From Anderseniella sp. (GTDB taxonomy: Bacteria; Pseudomonadota; Alphaproteobacteria; Rhizobiales; Aestuariivirgaceae), in NCBI GenBank assembly GCA_028289645.1, contig JANQOK010000008.1:248001-312000 (forward strand): a stretch of DNA of 64,000 bases, read 5' to 3'. This document shows, in pieces, positions 19,491 through 28,440 of this stretch. The position numbers and the translations under genes were made by a program. How positions within the stretch are numbered: the first letter of the stretch is position 1; each line of letters opens with the position of its first letter. The notes beneath the pieces are model-generated. The model was not told the origin of the DNA. It ran no database searches and saw nothing but the letters and a program-made list of their open reading frames with translations.

Positions 19491-20408
19491 ATGACCCCGT
19501 CACAACTGCCTATTCCTGCATTCCTGATGAATGTACCGCTTTCATTCTCGGCCGAAGTGGCGAACAACAAATGGATGGAAGATTGGTCGGCGGATGACCG
19601 CCGGATAGATCGAAGCAAGGCGCTGGAGCAGTTTTTTGCTCTTTATCACTACCTTGGATCGAAAGCGCTCGTGACCTTGTTACCCGGCCCACATGATTGC
19701 GGCCTGCAGGATCTGGTTTTCACCGCAAACGTTGGTTTCATTCCCGAACATCGTCTGAGTGAGGTTGTAATCTCGCGTTTCACCATTCCAAACCGCAGCG
19801 GTGAGGCCGATCTGGCTGCCCGTTTCTTCAAGGATATGGGCTACATGGTGCATTGCTGTCCGCATCGCTTCGAGGGTGAGGCAGACCTACGTTACGTTCG
19901 AGACAACATTTATGTTGGCGGTTATGGCCAACGCAGCTCCAAAGAGGCGTTTGACTGGATGGAGCGTGAGTTCGATATTCAGATCATCAAGGTCCGGTTG
20001 CGAGACCCCTACAGCTATCATCTGGATTGCAGCGTTTTACCGATCGATGGTGAACGGACCCTGGTCGCCACCGGTCTCTTCAACGATAACGAGCTTCGCG
20101 AAATCGAGTCCGTAACCGAGATTGTCCCGGTGGAGACTGAGGCAGCCCTAATGGGATTGTGCAATTCCGTCATGCTCGGGAATACCTGGTTGACCGGTTC
20201 GGCTATCGACGAACTGCCCGCCGACCATGAGTACTATGACGCGGAATCACGCAAATTGAGAACCCTGGAACAGACCGCGGCAAGGCTGAACAAGGATATC
20301 CGGTGTTTCAATATAAGTGAGTATTACAAGGGCGGCGCGGCACTTTCGTGCATGCTGATGCACCTGAACCGCAGTGCCTATCCCGGTCGCTCATTTGCTG
20401 AAGACTAG
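19491..20408 (+). CDS. Amidinotransferase/dimethylargininase-like pentein enzyme
   Basis: A 305-residue guanidino-modifying enzyme. It opens with PAFLMNVPLSFSAEVANNKWM, like arginine-deiminase-related proteins that begin FLM-P...NPWM. It then shows QDLVFTANVGF, the acidic FEGEADLRY, the His in SYHLDCSVLPI and a C-terminal nucleophile Cys287 in GGAALSCMLMHLN. All catalytic positions are present, so it is probably active. Whether it hydrolyses or transfers the amidino group cannot be decided from sequence. It is distinct from the two other pentein proteins in this window. The divergent ATP-grasp gene is its likely functional partner. Confidence 0.82.
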   Translation: MTPSQLPIPAFLMNVPLSFSAEVANNKWMEDWSADDRRIDRSKALEQFFALYHYLGSKALVTLLPGPHDCGLQDLVFTANVGFIPEHRLSEVVISRFTIPNRSGEADLAARFFKDMGYMVHCCPHRFEGEADLRYVRDNIYVGGYGQRSSKEAFDWMEREFDIQIIKVRLRDPYSYHLDCSVLPIDGERTLVATGLFNDNELREIESVTEIVPVETEAALMGLCNSVMLGNTWLTGSAIDELPADHEYYDAESRKLRTLEQTAARLNKDIRCFNISEYYKGGAALSCMLMHLNRSAYPGRSFAED

Positions 20409-20742
20409 CCGGATGACCCAGAAGTGGAACAAAACTGGAAGATTTCGCCTGCATGCCAGGCGGCGAGACAGCGATTGAGTGCGCCAAGAATCTTCTGACA
20501 CATTGGTGTGGCGATTTCCGCGTTTCATCGAATTGTGGGGGCGATCCGCCGGATGTTCGACAAATCGAACCTTCAGGCATGACGCCAGCTTCAAACCTGC
20601 GAACCAGCAGCCTTCGAAGCAAAAGGTTGGCGCTCACAGTCTGGCCGCAAGCTTGCCTTGGACATCAGGTCGCCGATGAAAATCCCGTGCAGGCATCGCT
20701 TCGTTTTCGGCGGCGCCGTCACGTGAGCGTCACCTTCGACCA
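20409..20742. other. Intergenic region between convergent genes, no gene found
   Basis: This 334 bp region lies between the 3' ends of the pentein gene and the EamA transporter gene. Open frames cross it but none resembles a protein family I know or has a ribosome-binding site. It may be decayed coding sequence, but I could not identify a parent gene. Confidence 0.35.
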
Positions 20743-21663
20743 TCAGTCACCCGCATGCGCAGCCGCGACGCGTTTGAGCACACTGGACAGCACCCCAGAT
20801 CCCAACAGTATTGCCGTCAGGACAAGGGCCAAACCGGAAACGAGTGGCCAAGTGACAGTCTCTCCGATCAGCACGACACCCAGCACCATGGCCATGATCG
20901 GGTTGAGAGAAATGTAAAGAACCGGCATGGACGGGGGAAGCCAGCGCAGCGCCCAAGTAAACAGTGCGAACTGGATCGCCCCTGCGAAGGTGCCGAGGAA
21001 GATGACAGCCATCCAGCCTTTGGCGCTGAAACTGGGGACACCAGGAAATCCGGTTGTGACCAACGACAGGACCAGCAGAGCCAGCGCGCCAAACATCATC
21101 GCGATTGCCGTCACAAACAGGGGCCCGTGTTTCATCAGGCTGGCCCGGCTGAATACGGAGTAAAGCGCGGCGCAAAAGACGCCCAGGAGCATCGCCGCAT
21201 CACCGAAAAGCGCGCCGTCATGGGACACGTCCATAGCGGCGGGTCCAAATACGACGGCGATACCTGCAAACGCAATCGCTACGCTTGCAACCTTGCGCGC
21301 TGTCATCGCTTCACGTCCGAAGATGACCGCAACGATCAGCGTTTGAATAGGCACCGTCGCCAACCCCACTGCGCCGCGAGCGGCCGGAATGACGTCCAAT
21401 GCAGCATTGAAACCCCAGGTGAACAGACAGAAAAACAGCAGCCCAAGTACAGCGATCTTTCCAAACTCCGGTGCCGACACCCGCTGCTTCGGCCAGATGA
21501 ACGGCAAGAGTGGCAGGAAACACACTGATCCGATGAGATAGCGGTAAAAGGCGAGAGAGATCGGGTCCGTCTCGCCTATGACAAACCGGGTGGCGACGAC
21601 CGCGGTGCCAGCGCTGAGTGCTGCAAGGGCCGCGGCAAGATGCGCCAAAATGGTCTTGTTCAT
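20743..21663 (-). CDS. EamA/DMT family transporter
   Basis: An inner-membrane protein of 306 residues with ten predicted helices in two EamA repeats. The first repeat starts AALAALSAGTAVVATRFVIGETDPISLAFYRYLIG. The second ends MPVLYISLNPIMAMVLGVVLIGETVTW, with the typical Pro and Glu of the family near helices 9-10. It probably exports a small metabolite. The divergent HxlR-type regulator 120 bp away is its likely local regulator; that arrangement is common for stress-inducible exporters. Confidence 0.87.
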   Translation of the reverse strand: MNKTILAHLAAALAALSAGTAVVATRFVIGETDPISLAFYRYLIGSVCFLPLLPFIWPKQRVSAPEFGKIAVLGLLFFCLFTWGFNAALDVIPAARGAVGLATVPIQTLIVAVIFGREAMTARKVASVAIAFAGIAVVFGPAAMDVSHDGALFGDAAMLLGVFCAALYSVFSRASLMKHGPLFVTAIAMMFGALALLVLSLVTTGFPGVPSFSAKGWMAVIFLGTFAGAIQFALFTWALRWLPPSMPVLYISLNPIMAMVLGVVLIGETVTWPLVSGLALVLTAILLGSGVLSSVLKRVAAAHAGD

Positions 21664-21697
21664 GCAGTTGATCCCGGTCGATGGAAGTAACTTTTAA

Positions 21698-21732
21698 TTT
21701 GAAAGCCACTCTCTAAACCCTAAACTTTCAAA
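21698..21732. promoter_or_regulatory. Inverted repeat in the shared EamA/HxlR promoter region
   Basis: TTTGAAAG at 21698-21705 is repeated inverted as CTTTCAAA at 21725-21732, 19 bp apart. It lies midway in the 120 bp region between the divergent transporter and HxlR genes. A -10-like TAGAAT follows about 15 bp later in the hxlR direction. This is a plausible HxlR dimer operator; binding is inferred from position only. Confidence 0.4.
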
Positions 21733-21783
21733 ATGCAAGTCACTGTGTTAGAATCAGTGCGAATTGAATGAAACGGACTGACA

Positions 21784-22176
21784 ATGGCCGGAACGGATTT
21801 ACACCAGACCCCGAGAGATTTCAGATCACGGTGCTCCATCGCGCGTACGCTGGATATTGCGGGCGACAAGTGGACCCTACTGATCGTGCGCGACCTGATG
21901 TGGCACGGCAAAGACACGTTTCAGGCACTTCAGAACAGCGAGGAGCGCGTGCCGACGAACATACTGTCGAACCGCTTGAAGCGGCTTGTTGACTTGGGGC
22001 TGGTGAAGAAGGAGCCTTATCATGACCGGCCTGTCCGCTACCGCTATGCATTGACAGATGTCGGAAAATCGCTCGAACCGCTCCTCGTCACTCTGATGGA
22101 CTGGGGCAACATCCATTTGGGTGGCGGCCGTTTTGATCCGCGCACGGGCAAAAGCGTGACGCCCACCGATTCCTGA
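21784..22176 (+). CDS. HxlR family transcriptional regulator
   Basis: A 130-residue winged-helix regulator. It carries the family core: CSIARTLDIAGDKWTLLIVRDLMWHGKDTFQALQ, then VPTNILSNRLKRLVDLGLVKKEPYHDRPVRYRYALTDVGKSL. The N-terminal Cys (residue 17) in RSRCSIARTLDI is at the place where HxlR and related redox-sensing members often have a reactive Cys. It is divergent from the EamA transporter and probably represses that gene and its own. The inducer is unknown. Confidence 0.9.
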   Translation: MAGTDLHQTPRDFRSRCSIARTLDIAGDKWTLLIVRDLMWHGKDTFQALQNSEERVPTNILSNRLKRLVDLGLVKKEPYHDRPVRYRYALTDVGKSLEPLLVTLMDWGNIHLGGGRFDPRTGKSVTPTDS

Positions 22177-22221
22177 CGGCCCCCGTCGATGAACCTGGCC
22201 AATATCCGTGACTGATTGGGA

Positions 22222-22956
22222 CTACCTGTAGGCGTCCACGAAATTCTTGAGAATCCGGCCCGGCACCTGAACATCCTGCTGATGACAGAGTTCAATGATC
22301 CTGTCGGCGTCTGACGGCGGGAAATACCCCTTGTCCTTGTAGACGTTGACCCGCGTCTCGAAGACCCGGCTGTCGGCTTCCGGGTGAAACTGGGTGGCGT
22401 AGACATTGGTCTTGTAGCGGATCATCTGGTAGGGGCACGGGCCGGACGCCAGCAGGTGAGAACAGCCGGCCGGCAACTCCTGCACAGCTTCCTTGTGGCC
22501 AACAAAGGCCATGAAGCTGTCCGGCGCGCCATGCAGCAGCGGGTCGACCATGCCCTCATCCGTCAACCGGCATTCAACGGCACCGACTTCCTCGCTGTAT
22601 CGCTCCTTGTTGACCTTGCCGCCCAGGTGATGGGCCAGGATGCCGATACCGTAACAACAGCCCAGGTAGGGAAAGTCTGTTTCGGTAATGGCCGGCATCA
22701 GATCCATGACCGCGTCTTCGATGCGCTTTTCAGTTTCGGACTTTTCGCTGTCCGCGTCGCTGACACAGCCGGGACCGCCACCGACGATAACACCGGCATG
22801 GTCCTGCAGCTTCAAGTCGCCGGGTATCGGTTCCTGGTCGAGCCTGATCCGTACAGTGTCAGAGCGTGCAAGTCCGCCCTTGTCTAGAATGGCCTGGTAT
22901 TCGTCGTCCGATGTTTCCGTCTCTGGGCGAAGCTGGAGGATAAGAAATGGTTTCAT
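22222..22956 (-). CDS. Class I glutamine amidotransferase domain protein
   Basis: A stand-alone 244-residue GATase, GMP-synthase-like in family terms. The nucleophile elbow YLGCCYGIGIL and the His-Glu pair in YATQFHPEADSRV are intact, and an oxyanion-type GGGPGCVSD loop precedes them. It should release ammonia from glutamine or hydrolyse a gamma-glutamyl bond. No synthetase partner is encoded beside it. It is followed on the same strand (upstream in transcription) by an MFS carrier and lies beside the divergent pcaHG cluster. A role in trimming gamma-glutamylated amines is possible but unproven. Confidence 0.82.
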   Translation of the reverse strand: MKPFLILQLRPETETSDDEYQAILDKGGLARSDTVRIRLDQEPIPGDLKLQDHAGVIVGGGPGCVSDADSEKSETEKRIEDAVMDLMPAITETDFPYLGCCYGIGILAHHLGGKVNKERYSEEVGAVECRLTDEGMVDPLLHGAPDSFMAFVGHKEAVQELPAGCSHLLASGPCPYQMIRYKTNVYATQFHPEADSRVFETRVNVYKDKGYFPPSDADRIIELCHQQDVQVPGRILKNFVDAYR

Positions 22957-23016
22957 GGTCTGTCTGTGATGCGTGAATAAGCTCGTGAGCGTAAATGCTG
23001 AGAAAGACGTCTCAAG

Positions 23017-24210
23017 TCAAGTCGGCGAACGCTCGATTCGGCCCAGTACAATGCCGGCAATTGCTGTCAGGGCCGCCATGGGCAGCAGGTAGACCAGCGC
23101 CATGGCCCAGCTGCCATTGCCGGTGGCGACCAGCCATGTGGTCGCGGCAGGCCCGATGAGCTGACCGATTGCCACGCACTGCAGCATCAGGCCGTTGACG
23201 CTGGAGACATGTGCCCGGCTTGGCGCATGGCGGGCAACACCGGCAAACAGGGATCCCGGTATCATGCCGCCAAAGCTTGAAAACAGCACGGCGCCGGCGA
23301 TCCGCACCGGCACCGGCAGGGCCGCGCTCATCACCATGACCGCGCCCAGAGCCATGGCCGCACTGGCCAGAAGAACGAGCGACCGGCGGCGCACACCACG
23401 ATCGAGCAGGAAACCAGCGGCAACATTGCCGGTTGTATTGACCACCATGATCATCGCGCCGACAGCGGCCGCCGGCGCCAACTCCCATCCGGCACGTTCA
23501 ACCAGGATCAGCGGCACGAACGATGTGACCGCCATGTACTGACCGGAATAGCATCCGAACACCGCGCCGAGCATGACGGCGCCCGGGGTCCTCAGAACCG
23601 CTGTCACACGACCTCCCCCGACACGGGGACCGTCATCGTCGTCCCGCGGTGCCGCCCAGACCAGGGCGGCGAAAAACGCCACATAGCTTGCCGAGATCAG
23701 CAACCACAATCCGCGCCATCCGACGGTTTCGATAATGACGCCACCGGCCAGCAGGACCAGCCCTGCGCCCAGCGGCAGGTAGGCTCCCCACAGGCCCATG
23801 GCGGTCTGGCGGGTACGGTCGTCCGCCAAGCGCAGGACGAGACCGGGCAGCGACACCGATATCATGAAGAAACCGACACCTTCGGCAACCCGGCTGGCAA
23901 TCAGGGTTGCAGCCGTATCGGCCCAAGCCCCGGCCACGCCCGCAACCGCGGCCAGCACCAGGCCCGTCATCGCCAGCCGCAACTGCCCCCATCTGTCGGA
24001 CAGTGCGCCAAAGAGCAGCCCGGCCACCGCCGCCACCAGCGAAAACATGGACACGACGAGGCCTGCCTGGAACAGGGACAGGTCAAGCTCGGCCCTCAGC
24101 ACCGGCAGGGCCGCTGGCGCCTTGCCGACCAGGAAAGCCGCCGCGACGCCGGTCAGAAACACCGCCCAGATGCGCGGCCATTGACCAACATTTTCACTTG
24201 CTGCCGACAC
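23017..24210 (-). CDS. MFS transporter, CynX/NimT-like
   Basis: An inner-membrane carrier of 397 residues with 12 predicted helices. The conserved loop between helices 2 and 3 reads LFGALSDRWGQLRLAM, the family A motif. It is otherwise similar to the CynX/NimT-type MFS proteins. The start is a GTG at 24210. It is divergent from pcaH with 150 bp between them and may import the aromatic acid or amine metabolised by the neighbouring enzymes, which is inference. Confidence 0.85.
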   Translation of the reverse strand: MSAASENVGQWPRIWAVFLTGVAAAFLVGKAPAALPVLRAELDLSLFQAGLVVSMFSLVAAVAGLLFGALSDRWGQLRLAMTGLVLAAVAGVAGAWADTAATLIASRVAEGVGFFMISVSLPGLVLRLADDRTRQTAMGLWGAYLPLGAGLVLLAGGVIIETVGWRGLWLLISASYVAFFAALVWAAPRDDDDGPRVGGGRVTAVLRTPGAVMLGAVFGCYSGQYMAVTSFVPLILVERAGWELAPAAAVGAMIMVVNTTGNVAAGFLLDRGVRRRSLVLLASAAMALGAVMVMSAALPVPVRIAGAVLFSSFGGMIPGSLFAGVARHAPSRAHVSSVNGLMLQCVAIGQLIGPAATTWLVATGNGSWAMALVYLLPMAALTAIAGIVLGRIERSPT

Positions 24211-24360
24211 GGTTCACAACGCCCTACCCCAACTTGCCGGGATAGTGCCACCGTGCGCGGCCGAATACCATGGCATGCGGCAAAGTCTCTCGTCTTGCCG
24301 GTTGACGGCACAGGCGCAGCGGTAGAGATTGGCATTCGTATATTGCATCAGGCTGATCAG

Positions 24361-25086
24361 ATGGCTTCCAGCGACAAACCCGTTTTCGACCCGCGTGACC
24401 GGACATGGCACCCGAAAGGACTGACACCGGCCTACAATTCGTCGGTGCTGCGCTCGCCAAAGCGGGCCCTGCTGCAAATGCCCCCTTCCCTGAGCGAGAC
24501 GTCGGGCCCGGTGTTCGGCCATAAGATGCTCGGCGAACATGATGCCGACCTGCTGCACAATGCAGTGGTCGACGGTGATCCGGTCGGTGAACGCATTGTC
24601 GTATCGGGCCGAGTGCTGGACGAATATGCCCGGCCCCAGCCGAATGTGCTGATCGAGGTGTGGCAGGCGAACGCCGGCGGACGCTACCGGCATGCGCGCG
24701 ACGGGTACCTGGCGCCGCTGGACAAGAATTTTTCCGGCTATGGCAGATGCCTGTCGGACGAGCAGGGAAACTACTCGTTCCGCACCATCCGGCCGGGTCC
24801 ATATCCGTTCCCCAATAACGGCCCGGCCTGGCGGCCAGCTCATATTCACATATCCCTGTTCGGCGCTTCATTTGCCCAGCGCCTGATCACACAGTTCTAT
24901 TTCGAAGGCGATCCGCTGATCCGGCATTGTGCCATTGTCAACGCCGTCAGCAACCCGGCTGCCGTTGACCGCATGGTGGCCAAGCTTGACCTGGACAGTG
25001 CGATCCCGTTCGACGCGCTTGCCTACCGGTTTGACATTGTGCTGCGCGGCCGCAATGAAACGCCGCTCGACGCGGAGCACAGTTGA
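24361..25086 (+). CDS. pcaH: Protocatechuate 3,4-dioxygenase beta subunit
   Basis: Catalytic subunit of the intradiol dioxygenase opening protocatechuate to 3-carboxy-cis,cis-muconate. The 241-residue protein has the non-heme Fe(III) ligands in place: Tyr in GGRYRH, Tyr in RPGPYPFPNN, and two His in PAHIHISLFG. The N-terminus (FDPRDRTWHPKGLTPAYNSSVLRSP) is typical for PcaH. I chose the ATG at 24361 although the frame stays open further upstream. Its stop overlaps the pcaG start as TGATG. No pcaB, pcaC, pcaD or pcaIJ lies in the window, so a related catechol could be the real substrate. Confidence 0.92.
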   Translation: MASSDKPVFDPRDRTWHPKGLTPAYNSSVLRSPKRALLQMPPSLSETSGPVFGHKMLGEHDADLLHNAVVDGDPVGERIVVSGRVLDEYARPQPNVLIEVWQANAGGRYRHARDGYLAPLDKNFSGYGRCLSDEQGNYSFRTIRPGPYPFPNNGPAWRPAHIHISLFGASFAQRLITQFYFEGDPLIRHCAIVNAVSNPAAVDRMVAKLDLDSAIPFDALAYRFDIVLRGRNETPLDAEHS

Positions 25087-25655
25087 TGAAAAAGCGCCTG
25101 CATGAAACGCCGTCGCAAACCGCCGGGCCTTATGTCCACATCGGCCTGTTGCCGGATGCAGCAGGCATCGATGTCAAACATCACGGCATTGACATTCACA
25201 CCGGCCTGGGCAGCGGCACGCCGATCGTCATTACGGGCGTCGTCCGCGACGGCGCCGGGGACATCGTCAAGGATGCACTGCTGGAGATTTGGCAGGCGGG
25301 TAATGACGGTGAGTTTGCGGACGGCCACAAGGGCTTTGCCCGCTGTCATGCCGACTTCGAAACCGGCGAGTTCCGCTTCGAAACCGTGAAACCGGGACAG
25401 GTCGCGTGGACCGACGGGTCGCTTCAGGCGCCACACATCACGCTGATGATCTACGCCCGGGGCATCAATATTCATCTGCACACGCGGATTTATTTTGCCG
25501 ACGAGGCTGATGCCAATGCCGCTGATCCGGTGCTCAATGCGATCAGCGAAGGCCGCGAGACCTTGCTGGCCAAGCCTGATACGAGTTCCAACAACAGTTA
25601 CCGGTTCGATGTGTCGCTTCAGGGCGAAGCCGAGACTGTGTTTTTCGACATTTGA
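25086..25655 (+). CDS. pcaG: Protocatechuate 3,4-dioxygenase alpha subunit
   Basis: Non-iron partner of PcaH, 189 residues from the ATG at 25086. The opening LHETPSQTAGPYVHIGLLP is diagnostic for PcaG. The core VRDGAGDIVKDALLEIWQAGNDGEF and the segment APHITLMIYARGINIHLHTRIYF follow the beta-subunit fold but lack the full set of iron ligands. The preceding TTG in frame is unlikely to be the start. It overlaps pcaH by one base and is followed 8 bp later by the DUF849 enzyme, so all are probably one transcript. Confidence 0.92.
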   Translation: MKKRLHETPSQTAGPYVHIGLLPDAAGIDVKHHGIDIHTGLGSGTPIVITGVVRDGAGDIVKDALLEIWQAGNDGEFADGHKGFARCHADFETGEFRFETVKPGQVAWTDGSLQAPHITLMIYARGINIHLHTRIYFADEADANAADPVLNAISEGRETLLAKPDTSSNNSYRFDVSLQGEAETVFFDI

Positions 25656-25663
25656 GGAATCCC

Positions 25664-26497
25664 ATGCCCAATCCCTGCATCATCTGCGTTGCGATTACCG
25701 GGTCCGTGCCGACCAAGGCGGCGAACCCGGCAGTGCCGATTACCATCACCGAACAGATCGAGAGCACCCACGAAGCTTTCGAGGCCGGCGCGTCGATCGC
25801 CCACTGCCATGTGCGCAATGACGATGAAACCCCGACCTCCGACCCGGACAAGTTTGCCCGCCTTGGCGAGGGCCTGCGCAAGCACTGCCCCGGCATGATC
25901 ATCCAGTATTCGACCGGCGGTCGATCCGGCGCAGGGCACGAACGTGGCGGCATGCTGCCGCTCAAGCCGGACATGGCGTCACTGACCGTCGGGTCCAACA
26001 ACTTTCCCACCCGGGTCTACGAGAACGCTCCCGACCTGGTCGACTGGCTGGCCGCTGAAATGCTGAAATACGACATCAAGCCGGAAATCGAGGCGTTTGA
26101 CCTCAGCCACGTATTCCAGGCCGTTAAAATGGCGGAAGACGGCCGTTTGAAGGGGCCGTTATATATGCAGTTCGTGATGGGCGTGAAGAACGCCATGCCG
26201 GTCGACAAGGAGGTTTTCGACTTCTACGTGAAAACCTTGAACCGGCTGGCGCCGGACGCGCAATGGTGCGGTGCCGGCATCGCTCAAAACCAGATTGTAT
26301 TGAACGACTGGTGCATCGCGGCCGGCGGCCATGTCCGCACCGGGCTTGAAGACAATGTGCGCCTTGACCGCACCACACTGGCCCCGTCCAATGCCGCGCT
26401 GGTCAAGCGCGCCGTTGAACTGTGTGACAAACATCGAAGGCCCGTCGCCAGCTGGCAGCAGGCCCGTGAAATACTGCAACTTCCACTAGCCGCATAA
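25664..26497 (+). CDS. Beta-keto acid cleavage enzyme (BKACE, DUF849)
   Basis: A 277-residue zinc enzyme family that transfers a beta-keto acid's acyl part to acetyl-CoA, giving acetoacetate and a new acyl-CoA. Zinc-binding HCHVR is at about residues 48-52. Further family positions appear as IQYSTGGRSG, SLTVGSNNFPTRVYEN, EIEAFDLSH and GGHVRTGLEDNV (Arg plus acidic pair). The ATG at 25664 is preceded by a GAGGAAT site. Downstream of an intradiol dioxygenase, it could cleave 3-oxoadipate or a similar beta-keto acid in place of PcaIJ and PcaF. The substrate class is inference. Confidence 0.9.
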   Translation: MPNPCIICVAITGSVPTKAANPAVPITITEQIESTHEAFEAGASIAHCHVRNDDETPTSDPDKFARLGEGLRKHCPGMIIQYSTGGRSGAGHERGGMLPLKPDMASLTVGSNNFPTRVYENAPDLVDWLAAEMLKYDIKPEIEAFDLSHVFQAVKMAEDGRLKGPLYMQFVMGVKNAMPVDKEVFDFYVKTLNRLAPDAQWCGAGIAQNQIVLNDWCIAAGGHVRTGLEDNVRLDRTTLAPSNAALVKRAVELCDKHRRPVASWQQAREILQLPLAA

Positions 26498-26511
26498 GAG
26501 AGAATTTCCCG

Positions 26512-27852
26512 ATGTCTCATGTCTTTCAAAGGCATACAAAGTCCAGATTGGCCACAGCCGTTGCCGGTGACGGCCCCTACATCATCGACGGCGACGGCAA
26601 GCGGTACCTGGACGGTTGCGGTGGGGCTGCAGTGTCGTGCCTCGGTCACAGTAACGACGTGGTTCGCGAAGCGGTGAAGTCGCAACTGGACAAACTGGCC
26701 TGGGCGCACACAGGTTTCTTTACTTCCGAGCCGGCGGAACAACTGGCCGACATGCTGGTTGAGCGTGCGCCTGAGGGCATCGACAGGGTATATTTCGTAT
26801 CTGGCGGGTCGGAAGCGACCGAGTCCTCGATGAAACTGGCCCGGCAGTACTTCCTGGAGAAGGGTGAACCCGGCCGCCGGCATGTGATCGCGCGCTGGCA
26901 GAGTTATCACGGCAACACCCTGGGCGCGCTTGCCGCTGGCGGCAACCGGTGGCGCCGAAAGCAGTTTGAACCGTTTCTGACCGCAGCCATGCATCACATA
27001 GATGCCTGCTACTTCTGGCGCTGGGCACAGGCGGGCGAAAGCCCAGAAGCCTATGGCCTGCGCATGGCCAACCAGCTCGAGGACAAGATCAAGGAACTTG
27101 GCGAGGACAGCGTTGCGGCGTTTATCGCTGAACCTGTCGTGGGTGCCACGCTCGGTGCCGTGGCGGCGGAAGAAGGTTATTTCAGGCGCATCCGCGAAAT
27201 CTGCGACCAGTACGGCGTACTGCTGATCCTCGATGAAGTGATGTGCGGCATGGGCCGGTGCGGCACCCTGTTTGCATCGGAACACGATGGTGTCAGGCCC
27301 GACATCGTGTGTATCGCCAAGGGCCTGGGCGCAGGCATCCAGCCGATCGGCGCCATGCTGTGTTCCGCAGACATCTATTCGGCAATCGAACAGGGCTCGG
27401 GCTTTTTCCAGCACGGCCATACCTATCTCGGCCATCCTTCAGCCTGTGCGGCAGGCGTAGCCGTGTTGCAGGAGATCGAGCGCGGTGATCTGCTTGGCAA
27501 TGTCAATGCGATGGGCGGCAAACTCAAAGCCGCACTCGAAGCCCGGTTCGGCCAACATCCGCATGTCGGCGATATCCGCGGCAGGGGTCTGTTCCAGGGT
27601 GTCGAACTGGTGCAGGACAAGGACAGCAAACGGCCCTTTGATCCGGCACTCAAGCTTCATGCCGACATCAAGAAGCGGGCACTGGCCGATGGCCTGATGA
27701 TCTATCCCATGGGCGGTACGGTCGATGGCCAGGTCGGAGACCACGTGCTGATCGCACCACCATTCATCATCAACGAGCTTCATGTGGCTGAACTTGTCGA
27801 CAGGCTCGACAGCGCCATCAATGGAGCGCTAAGCGCCACCAAGGCTGCCTGA
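26512..27852 (+). CDS. Class III (aspartate aminotransferase family) PLP aminotransferase
   Basis: A 446-residue fold-type I transaminase of the omega-aminotransferase class. It shows [36 protein letters not shown], the PLP-contacting Asp in [15 protein letters not shown], and the Schiff-base Lys in [19 protein letters not shown]. These enzymes remove amino groups from omega-amino acids or diamines. It is 14 bp downstream of the BKACE gene, suggesting that the pathway substrate carries, or gains, an amine. The exact substrate is unknown. Confidence 0.88.
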   Translation: MSHVFQRHTKSRLATAVAGDGPYIIDGDGKRYLDGCGGAAVSCLGHSNDVVREAVKSQLDKLAWAHTGFFTSEPAEQLADMLVERAPEGIDRVYFVSGGSEATESSMKLARQYFLEKGEPGRRHVIARWQSYHGNTLGALAAGGNRWRRKQFEPFLTAAMHHIDACYFWRWAQAGESPEAYGLRMANQLEDKIKELGEDSVAAFIAEPVVGATLGAVAAEEGYFRRIREICDQYGVLLILDEVMCGMGRCGTLFASEHDGVRPDIVCIAKGLGAGIQPIGAMLCSADIYSAIEQGSGFFQHGHTYLGHPSACAAGVAVLQEIERGDLLGNVNAMGGKLKAALEARFGQHPHVGDIRGRGLFQGVELVQDKDSKRPFDPALKLHADIKKRALADGLMIYPMGGTVDGQVGDHVLIAPPFIINELHVAELVDRLDSAINGALSATKAA

Positions 27853-27857
27853 CAATC

Positions 27858-28316
27858 ATGTCTGAGACCACCACACTTACCCAACTGGGCGCGGACAGTG
27901 CCCTGCCCGGCTCGCCAGACGAGGCCCGCATGGAGCGCGTCCCGGCGCCGCATCAAGACACTGACTATCTGGTGCGGTTCGCAGTGCCGGAGTTTACGTC
28001 GATCTGCCCGGTGACCGGCCAGCCGGACTTCGCCCACCTGGTAATCGACTATGTTCCGGAACAGTGGATCGTCGAGTCCAAGTCACTGAAGCTCTACCTT
28101 GGGTCATACAGAAATCACGGCGCATTCCATGAAGACTGCACGGTGCGTGTAGGTCGCGATATCGTGGACCTGCTGCAGCCCAAATGGCTGCGCATCGGCG
28201 GCTACTGGTATCCGCGCGGCGGCATTCCGATCGATGTGTTCTGGCAGAGCGGCGAACCGCCGAAAGGCCTGTGGCTGCCTGACCAGGGTGTGCCTCCCTA
28301 CAGAGGCCGGGGCTAA
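27858..28316 (+). CDS. queF: NADPH-dependent 7-cyano-7-deazaguanine reductase
   Basis: It reduces preQ0 to preQ1 in queuosine biosynthesis. The 152-residue protein is the short single-domain QueF. The catalytic Cys50 in [13 protein letters not shown] forms the thioimide and Asp57 is the acid. [21 protein letters not shown] and [13 protein letters not shown] are family motifs for NADPH and substrate binding. It follows the aminotransferase with a 5 bp gap and may be read from the same transcript despite having an unrelated role. Confidence 0.95.
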   Translation: MSETTTLTQLGADSALPGSPDEARMERVPAPHQDTDYLVRFAVPEFTSICPVTGQPDFAHLVIDYVPEQWIVESKSLKLYLGSYRNHGAFHEDCTVRVGRDIVDLLQPKWLRIGGYWYPRGGIPIDVFWQSGEPPKGLWLPDQGVPPYRGRG

Positions 28317-28440
28317 ACCGGCATCGCATCCGGCACAAACCGCGAGCTGATCGGGGTGTTTGCGGCAGTCGGCCGCCAAAACGAAGACGCGGCACTCCCG
28401 AGGAGCACCGTGCCTAAGACCTGAATGATTTAAGACGCCT

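Noticed and set aside
20453-20917. Possible gene in the convergent gap after the pentein enzyme
   Set aside because: The frame runs into the EamA gene antisense, has no ribosome-binding site and matches no family I know.
26284-27435. 383-codon minus-strand frame opposite BKACE and the aminotransferase
   Set aside because: It spans two genes that have clear catalytic motifs on the plus strand; it is a codon-bias artefact.
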